From contig JAZDHG010000113.1 in assembly GCA_043806135.1 (NCBI GenBank), positions 1 to 42,630 of the forward strand: a DNA stretch of 42,630 bases, in the 5' to 3' direction. Each line of letters opens with the position of its first letter. Position 1 is the first letter of the stretch. Source of the stretch: JAGLQQ01 sp043806135. GTDB lineage: Bacteria > Omnitrophota > Gorgyraeia > B26-G9. Position numbers and translations under genes: made by a program. The notes beneath the pieces were generated by a model. That model did no database searches. It was not told the origin of the DNA and saw only the letters and a program-made list of their open reading frames with translations. This document shows positions 14,714-22,442 of this stretch, piece after piece.

Positions 14714-16115
14714 AATTTTTCTTAGTATAAAAATGGTCGAAAAAAAAATCTTCATCTGCTCGAGAGAATAGCCATTCAAGTTTTGCCTCAGTAAAACTTG
14801 AATGGCTAAGAATAATATTCTTGCTGGCGGAAAAATTTCTTTTCAAGAGTTTAAATTTATCTAAACACTGTTTTTTTTTCACAAATGCGTGTTGAGCAAA
14901 TATGGTTTGAGGTTTCGGGACAAATATGCCTACATTCAATCTTAAAGGTAAAATCATACTTGCTGCTTCGGCCAGTTGTACTATAGCCAGGATATCCGTA
15001 TCAGTCTCATGAGGCAGGCCGATCATAAAATAGAGTTTCACTTTTTTAATCCCGCATTTTTTGCTTAAAACAATCTTTTCCAAAATCTGCTTATTTGTTA
15101 TTCGCTTGTTTAAGGAAAACCGCAGAGAATCACTGCCGGCCTCAGGCGCAAAAGTTATGGTTTTTTGACCGCTATCCGCCAACGCCTTTAAGAGCATTTC
15201 CCCTGCCGTCTCGATCCTTAAACTGGAAACAGAGATCAAAGCTTTTTTTCTCAATAAATAATCAATGATTTTATCAATTTGCGGGTGATCTGTTATAGCG
15301 GCTCCCATCAATCCTATTTTATTAGTGTACTGCAACCCCTCATCGATCTGTTTTTTAATGACCTCAAATGACCTCGGCCGGAATTTACCGCAAAGCGCTC
15401 CCGTGATACAAAAATTACATTTCCAGGGGCACCCGCGGGAAATTTCAATCAAAAAAGTATTAGAAAATTCCGTAAAAGGTGTTATGAACTTAGAACTTGT
15501 CGGGTATTCATCTAATCGCTTTATAAAAGACCCTTTTACCTTTTTCTCGTCAGAAACTCCGGGTACAAAAACCCCGTTGATTGAAGCCGCTTTTTTTAAA
15601 AAGTTTATCTTCTTCTGCAATGTGTTGATATTTTCAAAACCGCTCAAAATATCCATAAACTCCGGCAGTGATTCTTCTGACTCTCCGATAAAAATACAGT
15701 CGCAAAATTTGGACAATGGCTTAAAATTCACAGAATTCACAATGCCGCCTGATATAACCAGGGGCATAAAAGGACGTTTGCGGATATCATCTTCCGGAAA
15801 GATCTGGGACATGAGCTTGAAAAAATTTAAATAATCAAGCTCATAGGATATACTGAAGGCGATCAGATCAAAAGATCTTAAATTTCTTTTATTTTCTAAG
15901 CTTTGAGGCTGTTTTCTTTTTTTTTCAAAAAAAACTCTTTCGCACAAGGTATCTTCACGGGAATTTAAAATATTATAAACCGTGTGTACACCCAGGTTGC
16001 TCATTCCCACTGAATAAGAATTGGGATAAATAAGCACCGCATTAATCAGGGCGTTTTTCTTAAGAGTTACTAGGCTGATTTCTTTATTAGCATGTGATAC
16101 GGCAGGACTACTCAC
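14712..16115 (-). CDS. Radical SAM protein with N-terminal B12-binding-like domain
   Basis: A 467-residue radical SAM protein of unknown substrate. Residues about 20-190 look like the cobalamin-binding fold found before many radical SAM domains (ALINAVLIYPNSYSVGMSNLGVHTVYNIL ... LVISGGIVNSVNFKPLSKFCDCIFIGESE). The SAM-binding cluster motif is Cys229-x3-Cys233-x2-Cys236 in SRGCPWKCNFCITG. It is followed by barrel segments such as ITFAPEAGSDSLRFSLNKRIT and KLYFMIGLPHETDTDI. It resembles a widespread uncharacterised family rather than a named enzyme. The GTG start has AGGA six bases upstream and overlaps the pilT stop by eight bases, so it is co-translated with the ATPase; a shared role is not obvious. 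The stop codon lies in a dispersed repeat. Confidence 0.85.
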   Translation of the reverse strand: MSSPAVSHANKEISLVTLKKNALINAVLIYPNSYSVGMSNLGVHTVYNILNSREDTLCERVFFEKKRKQPQSLENKRNLRSFDLIAFSISYELDYLNFFKLMSQIFPEDDIRKRPFMPLVISGGIVNSVNFKPLSKFCDCIFIGESEESLPEFMDILSGFENINTLQKKINFLKKAASINGVFVPGVSDEKKVKGSFIKRLDEYPTSSKFITPFTEFSNTFLIEISRGCPWKCNFCITGALCGKFRPRSFEVIKKQIDEGLQYTNKIGLMGAAITDHPQIDKIIDYLLRKKALISVSSLRIETAGEMLLKALADSGQKTITFAPEAGSDSLRFSLNKRITNKQILEKIVLSKKCGIKKVKLYFMIGLPHETDTDILAIVQLAEAASMILPLRLNVGIFVPKPQTIFAQHAFVKKKQCLDKFKLLKRNFSASKNIILSHSSFTEAKLEWLFSRADEDFFFDHFYTKKN

Positions 16116-17205
16116 CTAAAATCCTGCGATCCTCATCCAAATAAATACCCTTGAGGTTCATTTTTAATGCTTCCGGATTGCTTGTATTGGCAAGCCCTGT
16201 TTCCAAACTGATCAGCTTTGCCTTTACAAGATTTACCAGTGACTGGTTAAAACTGAGCATTCCCTCCTCAGCAAAGCTCTGCAATGTCTGTGACAGACGT
16301 TCAATTTTGTTTTCCCTTAAGATCTTTTGTACTGTAGGATTTACGATCATCACCTCGACTGCCGGCACTACTCCGGTACCGTCAAATTTTGGCATTAAAC
16401 GCTGGCAGGTGACCGCTCTTAGGTTAAACGAAAGCTGCATTCTTACCATATTATGCTGTGCAGGAGGAAAAAAATCCAGGATTCTATCAACTACCTGAGC
16501 CGTATCCGATGCATGCAGAGTAGAAAAAACCAGATGACCTGTTTCGGCAGCGGCAAGCGCGGTTTTAAATGTCTCAGCATCACGCATTTCGCCGATCAGG
16601 ATTATGTCCGGATCCTGGCGGATAACATAACGCAGCGCTTGGTTGAAAGACTCGGTATCAAGTCCGATCTCTCTCTGGTTTATAAGAGATTGTTTGTCTT
16701 CATGAATATATTCTATAGGATCTTCAATGGTCATGATATGCAATTTCTTAACAGAATTAATATAGTTTATCATTGCGGCAAGTGTAGTTGATTTTCCCTG
16801 AGAACTTGCACCTGTTACCAGAACAATACCGTGGTTAAAAGTAGCGATCTTTTGAAAAATAGGAGGCAGCATTAAATCCTCAAATCCAGGAATCCTAGTT
16901 TTTACTATGCGCATTACAATACCCACATCCCCGCGCTGGCGAAACACATTAACTCGAAAACGTCCTATATCAGGCAATTGATAAGAGAAATCCACCTCGC
17001 TTATTTTTTCAAAATCCTTACGGTGCCTTTCTTTCATCATAAAATATGCGATTTTTTCGATATCTTTATTAGTCATTACAGGAAAACTTGAACTCAAGAG
17101 ATCTTTCTTTATCCTGAAAACCGGAGGACGTCCCACTTTAAAATGCGCATCTGAAGCTTCCTGGCTTACCATTGACCTTAGTATTTCAATAATATCTACT
17201 TCCAT
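16108..17205 (-). CDS. pilT: Type IV pilus retraction ATPase, PilT/PilU family
   Basis: A hexameric cytoplasmic motor that disassembles the type IV pilus to retract it, driving twitching or DNA uptake. The 365 residues contain an N-terminal PAS-like domain, Walker A GASSQGKST (132-140), the Asp-box IEDPIEYIHEDKQSLINQRE, Walker B ILIGEMRD and the His-box STLHASDT. The P-loop is unusual: most PilT proteins read GPTGSGKST. The C-terminal AIRNLIRE motif of PilT is diverged (VQKILREN), which leans toward PilU-type. An ATG at 17205 with GAGG five bases upstream is preferred over the GTG at 17211. No other pilus genes lie in the window. The neighbour upstream is an HD-GYP phosphodiesterase, so pilus activity may be tied to cyclic-di-GMP. 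Confidence 0.93.
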   Translation of the reverse strand: MEVDIIEILRSMVSQEASDAHFKVGRPPVFRIKKDLLSSSFPVMTNKDIEKIAYFMMKERHRKDFEKISEVDFSYQLPDIGRFRVNVFRQRGDVGIVMRIVKTRIPGFEDLMLPPIFQKIATFNHGIVLVTGASSQGKSTTLAAMINYINSVKKLHIMTIEDPIEYIHEDKQSLINQREIGLDTESFNQALRYVIRQDPDIILIGEMRDAETFKTALAAAETGHLVFSTLHASDTAQVVDRILDFFPPAQHNMVRMQLSFNLRAVTCQRLMPKFDGTGVVPAVEVMIVNPTVQKILRENKIERLSQTLQSFAEEGMLSFNQSLVNLVKAKLISLETGLANTSNPEALKMNLKGIYLDEDRRILGE

Positions 17206-17220
17206 TTCCACCTCTTTTTT

Positions 17221-17334
17221 GATTCTTTTTTATTTAGGTTGGTTGCAAGAACCTGATCATGGGGCATTCTTAATTTGTTTTAATAACTTACAAATCATTG
17301 ATTTATAGAAATTTATTCAACTTAATTAAGAATG
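17221..17334. repeat. Composite dispersed repeat, internally deleted copy
   Basis: A degenerate block-1 hairpin (GATTCTTTT ... AAGAACC, about 17221-17253) joins through ATCATGGGG directly to the 70-bp unit with perfect 11-bp inverted ends CATTCTTAATT and AATTAAGAATG (17265-17334). The middle block seen at 4477-4557 is absent. It fills the gap between the HD-GYP gene and pilT. Confidence 0.75.
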
Positions 17335-17355
17335 ATCCCCTTTTTTTATGCAGCT

Positions 17356-18333
17356 TTAAGCCTCATTATTATTCGTAGTTTTGTCCATACCCATACGCCT
17401 TAATACCCGCAAAAAAGCTTCCACGATATGCGGATCAAACTGTCTTCCTTTGAATCTTTTAAGTTCTTCTATAGCAATTAAAGTAGGCAAGGCCTTGCGA
17501 TAAGGACGGTCTGATGTCATCGCCTGATAGGCATCGGCAACAGCAAGAATTCTTGCTCCCAGCGGGATATTGTCCCCAACTAAACCATCCGGATACCCCT
17601 GACCGTCAATCCGCTCATGATGATGATAAATAAGCGGAATCTTATCTGCTAAGCAATTTACCGGCTCAAGAATTTTCTTACCGATCACCGGATGTTTCTT
17701 GATCTGCGTATATTCCTCTTGTGTAAGCCTTCCCGGTTTAAGCAATATAGAATCCGGAATGCCGATTTTACCTATATCGTGCAGAATACCTGCATCGCGG
17801 ATAATATCGATTTCTTTAAAACTGAGCCCAATTTCTCTTGCAATATCAACAGCATATTCAGTTACCTGCTGCGAATGGCCATGCGTATAATGATCACGCG
17901 CGTCCAATGCTAAAGCCAGTACTTTTATAGTATCAAATAATTGCAGGTTATCGGCCTGCAATCGCTGTTTATCAACAATCCTGCGCATGGTATTAACAAT
18001 GTCCGCGGGATCAAACGGCTTACTCAAATAGTTATGTGCTCCATGCTGCAGAGACTTAATCGCACTATCAATATCCGCAAAACCGGCACTGGTGATTATA
18101 TAGGCGTATTTGTTATCTTCTTTAATATTCTCGATCATCTCCTGACAACCAACATCCGGCAAGCGGACATCGGCAATAATAATATTATACTCCTGAATCT
18201 TTAGGTGTTGGCTGGCTTCAAACCAATTCTTAGCCTTAGTTATCTGATAGCCCTCTTGAGTGAGAGTATCACTAAATGAATCAAGTACGGACTGTTCATC
18301 ATCAACCACCAAAATACAGGTGCTTTCCCTCAT
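17356..18333 (-). CDS. Response regulator with REC and HD-GYP domains (cyclic-di-GMP phosphodiesterase)
   Basis: Predicted to hydrolyse cyclic-di-GMP. From the chosen start it has 325 residues: REC about 5-120 (Asp55 in IIADVRLPDV, Lys in LSKPFDP) and HD-GYP about 135-315. The HD-GYP part has HGHSQQVTEYA, the metal site HDIGKIGIPD (His185-Asp186) and HHERIDGQGYPDGL (about 238-251), the full catalytic signature. A GTG at 18357 and ATGs at 18339 and 18333 are possible. AAGGGAG lies six bases before the ATG at 18333, so that start is chosen. The gene begins about 65 bases after ftsA, where ftsZ usually stands, and is followed by pilT. It may oppose the diguanylate cyclase encoded at 10849-12282. 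Confidence 0.92.
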   Translation of the reverse strand: MRESTCILVVDDEQSVLDSFSDTLTQEGYQITKAKNWFEASQHLKIQEYNIIIADVRLPDVGCQEMIENIKEDNKYAYIITSAGFADIDSAIKSLQHGAHNYLSKPFDPADIVNTMRRIVDKQRLQADNLQLFDTIKVLALALDARDHYTHGHSQQVTEYAVDIAREIGLSFKEIDIIRDAGILHDIGKIGIPDSILLKPGRLTQEEYTQIKKHPVIGKKILEPVNCLADKIPLIYHHHERIDGQGYPDGLVGDNIPLGARILAVADAYQAMTSDRPYRKALPTLIAIEELKRFKGRQFDPHIVEAFLRVLRRMGMDKTTNNNEA

Positions 18334-18399
18334 CCCCATCTCCCTTTCAGCATGCACCGCACTAGCTGATAATCAACATAACCAGTACGCTAGCTACCC

Positions 18400-19683
18400 T
18401 CAAAAATACTCCTCGTAGACTTCCCTTATCTTTGCCATTATTTTACTACGGATATTGCCCGTTGAGAATGTTTTTTTATTCTCTGCGGTTTTTTGACCCA
18501 ATGCATGCATAATTAAACCGATACCGGTTGAATAGAATATATTGCTTAAACCCGGTGAGCTGCTTACAAAACCGCGCATTATCCCCATGCTCACTTTTAA
18601 ATCAAGCGTTTTCTCCAGTTTTTCAATTATCCCATCCATGAAAGACATGCCTCCGCAGATAACGACGCCGCGCTTAACCCGGGAGATAATCCCGGCAAGC
18701 TCAAGATCCTTTTTAATAAGCAGAAGCAGTTCATTCAATTTTTTATCAATGATATCTTCCATTTGTTTTCGAGTAATGCTCCCGTAATTTGATGCATCCT
18801 TTTTAATGATGATCTTTTCCTCTGCCGCTGATTTACTATCGCCATAACTTGAGGACGCATGACTGTACTGCAGTTTAAGTTCTTCTGCCTGAGTAAGGTC
18901 AATATTCAATTTCCTGGATATCTCTCTGGTAATATCATAACCGCCCACCGGTATCACCCCTGTATACTGCAGATTCCCCTCTTTAAAAAAAAGTATATTT
19001 ACGCAGCCCGCTCCCATTTCCAGCAGGATCACCCCCGCCTGCTTTTCCTGCTCGGTTAATGTAGATAAACTGGTGGCAAATCCAGAATAAGCAACTCCTT
19101 CGACATCAAGTCCTGCCCGATTAATGGCCGTGACCACATCCTTAACATATGAAGCCCCGCCGCTGATAATGTGCAGGTTTACCCCCAGTTGTGTCCCGAA
19201 AATTCCCATCGGATTATTTATTCTTTTATAGCCGTCAATAACAAATTCCTGAGCCAGCGCATGCAGGACATCTCTATCGACTAAAGTAGACAGATATTTT
19301 GCCGAATCAATTGCCCGCTGCGTATCTTTTCGGCTTATTTCAACAGGACGATTAGATAAATTCAACATAGACTTGGTATTGTTTCCCAGAATATGCTCAC
19401 CGCTTATTGTCGCATAAACAGAGTTAATTTTTGTATTTTTTATTTTGGAATCCTGTGACCCATGAGAAGGATACAGTTTGTTTTCTGCCTTTTTAACCAC
19501 CTCTTCAATGCAGCTAGCCACTTCTCCCAGATCCGTAATAACTCCTCGTTCCACGCCTCTTGTCTTAACCATTGAAGCGCTGTGGATTTCAATACGTCCC
19601 TGGGCATCAGTACTGCCTATACAAACAGTAGTCTTGGCGCTGCCGATATCTAGTCCGATTACTTTATGATCATTTTTAGCCAT
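18400..19683 (-). CDS. ftsA: Cell division protein FtsA
   Basis: An actin-like ATPase that anchors FtsZ to the membrane and recruits later divisome proteins. The 427 residues show the actin-fold phosphate loops (VIGLDIGSAKTTVCIG near 8-23; VILLEMGAGCVNILFF; VVICGGMSFMDGI), the 1C domain between, and a C-terminal amphipathic helix (SKIMAKIREVYEEYF) of the kind used for membrane binding. The start overlaps the ftsQ stop by one base (TAATG). It is the last dcw gene in the run: no ftsZ follows, and the next gene is an HD-GYP regulator. FtsA with an intact C-terminal membrane helix implies that an FtsZ exists elsewhere in the genome. Confidence 0.96.
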   Translation of the reverse strand: MAKNDHKVIGLDIGSAKTTVCIGSTDAQGRIEIHSASMVKTRGVERGVITDLGEVASCIEEVVKKAENKLYPSHGSQDSKIKNTKINSVYATISGEHILGNNTKSMLNLSNRPVEISRKDTQRAIDSAKYLSTLVDRDVLHALAQEFVIDGYKRINNPMGIFGTQLGVNLHIISGGASYVKDVVTAINRAGLDVEGVAYSGFATSLSTLTEQEKQAGVILLEMGAGCVNILFFKEGNLQYTGVIPVGGYDITREISRKLNIDLTQAEELKLQYSHASSSYGDSKSAAEEKIIIKKDASNYGSITRKQMEDIIDKKLNELLLLIKKDLELAGIISRVKRGVVICGGMSFMDGIIEKLEKTLDLKVSMGIMRGFVSSSPGLSNIFYSTGIGLIMHALGQKTAENKKTFSTGNIRSKIMAKIREVYEEYF

Positions 19684-20516
19684 TATTTTTTTCCGAATAC
19701 AAAATCTTTGAACCGCAGATCAACATAATATTCATTTCTGTAGTCTATATCCATATTATTTAGAATACCGGAGAGGTTTTCGATCTTTTCTTTCCAATTC
19801 CGGTCGCCTATTTTTACCTCCAGGGTATCCTGAATATAAAACATCATACTTCTAGGAACTGTTACGTCAATTTTAGTAACCTTATACTCTTGCGAGAATC
19901 CGCCTTCATCCAGCAATTTTAAGAAATCCAGGGCGTATTTTAAGTTGGAATACGCATATGAGTGTCCTGTCTCAATCTCAGAACTTGCAAGATTACATCC
20001 GTAAATTACCGGTAGGTTTTTATTTGGTCTGCCGCCGATATCAGAGAGTATGTACCCATCTTTATTTACGGCAAAGAAATTATCTGCTTCTTGATCCTGC
20101 CGGCTTAAACCAACAGCAATTTGGGCAACAGGCCTTCTGCGCAATACCTCTATTATAAGTTTGTTGGGCAGCACTCTTTTAACAATTGCTTTTTGGATAT
20201 CAGAATGCTCATATTCTATGTTATCGGCTATCCTTTCCAAATCTACCTTGAAAATATTAGGATTATCCTTTATGCGGGCCAGAGAATATTCAACAACATC
20301 AGGCTCCTGATCAACAACCTCAATTTCAGTAATATTAAAATATTCTGAGGCATGCAAAAAAGATTTCATACCCATACCTATCATGGATATGACGGCAATA
20401 CCAATAATAATTGAAAGAATACGGCCCCCGCTTCTTTTAACAGTCTCCCGCACTTCCTTTACATTAAATTTATGATTTTTCTTTTTATTTCTGTTTTTCC
20501 TTTTCGGTTTAAACAC
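19683..20516 (-). CDS. ftsQ: Cell division protein FtsQ/DivIB
   Basis: A bitopic membrane protein linking early and late divisome parts through FtsB/FtsL. From the chosen start it has 277 residues: a very basic cytoplasmic tail (1-30, many Lys/Arg), one membrane segment (about 32-52), a POTRA-like region (NITEIEVVDQEPDVVEYSL...), then the FtsQ beta domain with VLRRRPVAQI and YILSDIGG. The frame opens at a TTG at 20555, but AGGAGG lies exactly five bases before the GTG at 20516, so I take that start, which leaves 28 bases after ddl. It is coupled to ftsA by a TAATG overlap. Confidence 0.93.
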   Translation of the reverse strand: MFKPKRKNRNKKKNHKFNVKEVRETVKRSGGRILSIIIGIAVISMIGMGMKSFLHASEYFNITEIEVVDQEPDVVEYSLARIKDNPNIFKVDLERIADNIEYEHSDIQKAIVKRVLPNKLIIEVLRRRPVAQIAVGLSRQDQEADNFFAVNKDGYILSDIGGRPNKNLPVIYGCNLASSEIETGHSYAYSNLKYALDFLKLLDEGGFSQEYKVTKIDVTVPRSMMFYIQDTLEVKIGDRNWKEKIENLSGILNNMDIDYRNEYYVDLRFKDFVFGKK

Positions 20517-20544
20517 TAAATCCTCCTGATTATTAAAATACTGT

Positions 20545-21480
20545 TTAAGAAACAACTTCCTTAAAGTTCAATTTTATTGCTGCGTCTATCATCATCTGGC
20601 AAAGCCGGGAAAAATCGATCCCGCAAGCTGCTGCCGCCTTAGGAAGAAGGCTTGTAGCCGTAAATCCGGGAATACTATTTACTTCCAGAACAACCGGACG
20701 CTGATCCAAATCAAGCAATATGTCCACTCGGGAAAAACAGCGGCAGCCCAAAAGCTTATGTGCTTTCAATGCCGTATTCTGAGCCGAGATGGCTACGTCT
20801 TGAGGCAAATCAGCAGGCACGATATAATCGCTCATCCCCGCTGTATATTTAGCCTGAAAATCATAGAATCTGTTCTTTGGTATTATTTCAATCACAGGCA
20901 ATGGGTTATCTTCGAGAATTCCTACAGTTATTTCTCTGCCTTCAATATACTTTTCAACAATAATCTCCTCATCAAAGACAAAGGCATTTTTGATAGCGAT
21001 AAATAAAGCCGCGGGATCCTCGGCAATAGACAATCCTATGCTGGAGCCCTCCCGTGCTGGTTTAACAACCAGAGGAAATCCCAAATTCAATCCATGATTT
21101 TTTGATGTTTTTTTATTAAACACTTTATATTCTGGAACAAAGATCTGATTTTGCTCGAATACTTTCCGGGATGCTATTTTATCCATTGCCAGCCGGCTGG
21201 CCCTAGCCCCTGAACCTGTATATGGGATTTCAAACTTATCAAGAATCTCCTGTACTCCCCCGTCTTCACCAAAGCGTCCATGTAAAGCATTAAAGATACA
21301 TTCAACATTAATGGAATGCAATTTTCTTGTAAGCTCCTGCTCATCTTCAAAATCAATCCTAACAACCTGGTAACCAAGCGAGGACAATGCCTTTTCTACC
21401 GCAAGGCCTGATTTAAGAGACACCTCACGTTCGCTTGAAAATCCGCCCATTAAAATCCCGATTTTCTGTCTATTTTCCAT
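20545..21480 (-). CDS. ddl: D-alanine--D-alanine ligase
   Basis: An ATP-grasp enzyme that makes the D-Ala-D-Ala dipeptide used by MurF. The 311 residues include ILMGGFSSEREVSLKSG (9-25), ALHGRFGEDGGVQEILD, PLVVKPAREGSSIGLSI, the omega loop FQAKYTAGMSDYIVPA, and VLEVNSIPGFTATSLLPKAA. A Tyr in the loop after Lys (KYT) is the residue associated with D-Ala rather than D-lactate specificity, so the peptidoglycan stem should end in D-Ala-D-Ala. The start codon overlaps the murB stop by one base (TAATG). Confidence 0.96.
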   Translation of the reverse strand: MENRQKIGILMGGFSSEREVSLKSGLAVEKALSSLGYQVVRIDFEDEQELTRKLHSINVECIFNALHGRFGEDGGVQEILDKFEIPYTGSGARASRLAMDKIASRKVFEQNQIFVPEYKVFNKKTSKNHGLNLGFPLVVKPAREGSSIGLSIAEDPAALFIAIKNAFVFDEEIIVEKYIEGREITVGILEDNPLPVIEIIPKNRFYDFQAKYTAGMSDYIVPADLPQDVAISAQNTALKAHKLLGCRCFSRVDILLDLDQRPVVLEVNSIPGFTATSLLPKAAAACGIDFSRLCQMMIDAAIKLNFKEVVS

Positions 21481-22442
21481 TATAATCTCCGGCTATTCCA
21501 GATTTCCACTTCAGTCTCAAGTTTGATTCCGCAATCCTGTTTTACTTTATTGCGCACATGATCCATAAGTTCAATCACCTGTAAAAAAGTAGCATTCCCT
21601 TTATTTACGATGAAATTCGCGTGAATGTCAGAGATCTGCGCTGGCCCTATACTGTACCCCTTAAGCTTTGCGTTCTCAATCAACTCGCCTGCACTGATAT
21701 TTTTACCTATAGGATTTTTAAAAACGCAACCGGCGCTAGGCACACACATTTCCTGAGAAATCCGTCTTTTTACAAGAAAACTTCTAATACGTTCAGCGAC
21801 CTGCTCTGCCGTTTCATTTTTTATTTTAAAGTACGCTCCCAGAACAATAAGATCATTTAATTTTGACCCCCGATATGTAAACCCGCCAGCATCCTTATTA
21901 ATCCTGAAAATTTCACCTTGTTTATTCATTACTTCAATTTCAATCAATAAATCACTGATGCTCAAATAAGGCACATCTGCTCTGGCCGGCTGAAACGGGT
22001 TCCTTATACCCGCGTTCATTACCAATGCTCCGCCGATTGTACCCGGAATACCAGCTAAAAATTCAAATCCGCAGATTCCGTTTTTTATAGAAAAATTTAG
22101 AAGACGCGGCAAACTTAATCCTCCGCGCATAAAAAGAATCTCTTCCTTAACTAGCATTTCCTTAAAAAATAAACTGCTCAATTTTATAACAGCAAAATCC
22201 AAGAGCCCGTCATCAATCAATAGATTAGTTCCGTTTCCTAAAATACGAAAAGGTATTTCCATAGAGTTCATGAATTTAACCGCCCGGGCTAAATCAATAT
22301 CGTTTTCCGGCTCAAGAAAAAGAGCTGCCCTGCCGCCGATCTTTATTGAAGTATATCTACAAAGCGGTTTATTGATCTGAATGCTGCCTTTAAAAAAACT
22401 TTTGAGTTGCCGGCTTATATCGATTTCTTTTAATGCTTTCAT
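21480..22442 (-). CDS. murB: UDP-N-acetylenolpyruvoylglucosamine reductase
   Basis: An FAD enzyme that reduces enolpyruvyl-UDP-GlcNAc to UDP-MurNAc. The 320 residues show TSIKIGGRAALFLEP (31-45), LGNGTNLLIDDG (68-79), GFEFLAGIPGTIGGALVMNAG (125-145), FTYRGSKL (188-195) and PSAGCVFKNP (235-244), then ISDIHANFIVN. The layout (FTYR-S, no extra Tyr loop) is type II MurB. The residue that acts as proton donor in characterised MurB proteins is a Ser in AGSxFKNP; here it is Cys239. Cys is chemically able to replace it, and such variants may exist in other lineages, so I do not call the enzyme inactive. ATGA overlap with murC upstream and TAATG overlap with ddl downstream. Confidence 0.95.
   Translation of the reverse strand: MKALKEIDISRQLKSFFKGSIQINKPLCRYTSIKIGGRAALFLEPENDIDLARAVKFMNSMEIPFRILGNGTNLLIDDGLLDFAVIKLSSLFFKEMLVKEEILFMRGGLSLPRLLNFSIKNGICGFEFLAGIPGTIGGALVMNAGIRNPFQPARADVPYLSISDLLIEIEVMNKQGEIFRINKDAGGFTYRGSKLNDLIVLGAYFKIKNETAEQVAERIRSFLVKRRISQEMCVPSAGCVFKNPIGKNISAGELIENAKLKGYSIGPAQISDIHANFIVNKGNATFLQVIELMDHVRNKVKQDCGIKLETEVEIWNSRRL

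Noticed and set aside
15325..15834. A 169-aa plus-strand frame opposite the radical SAM gene
   Set aside because: The minus strand carries the CxxxCxxC cluster motif and a full-length family protein; the plus frame has no family signature.
18334..18400. Remnant of ftsZ after ftsA
   Set aside because: Only about 65 bases separate ftsA from the HD-GYP gene, and no tubulin signature is readable in any frame.
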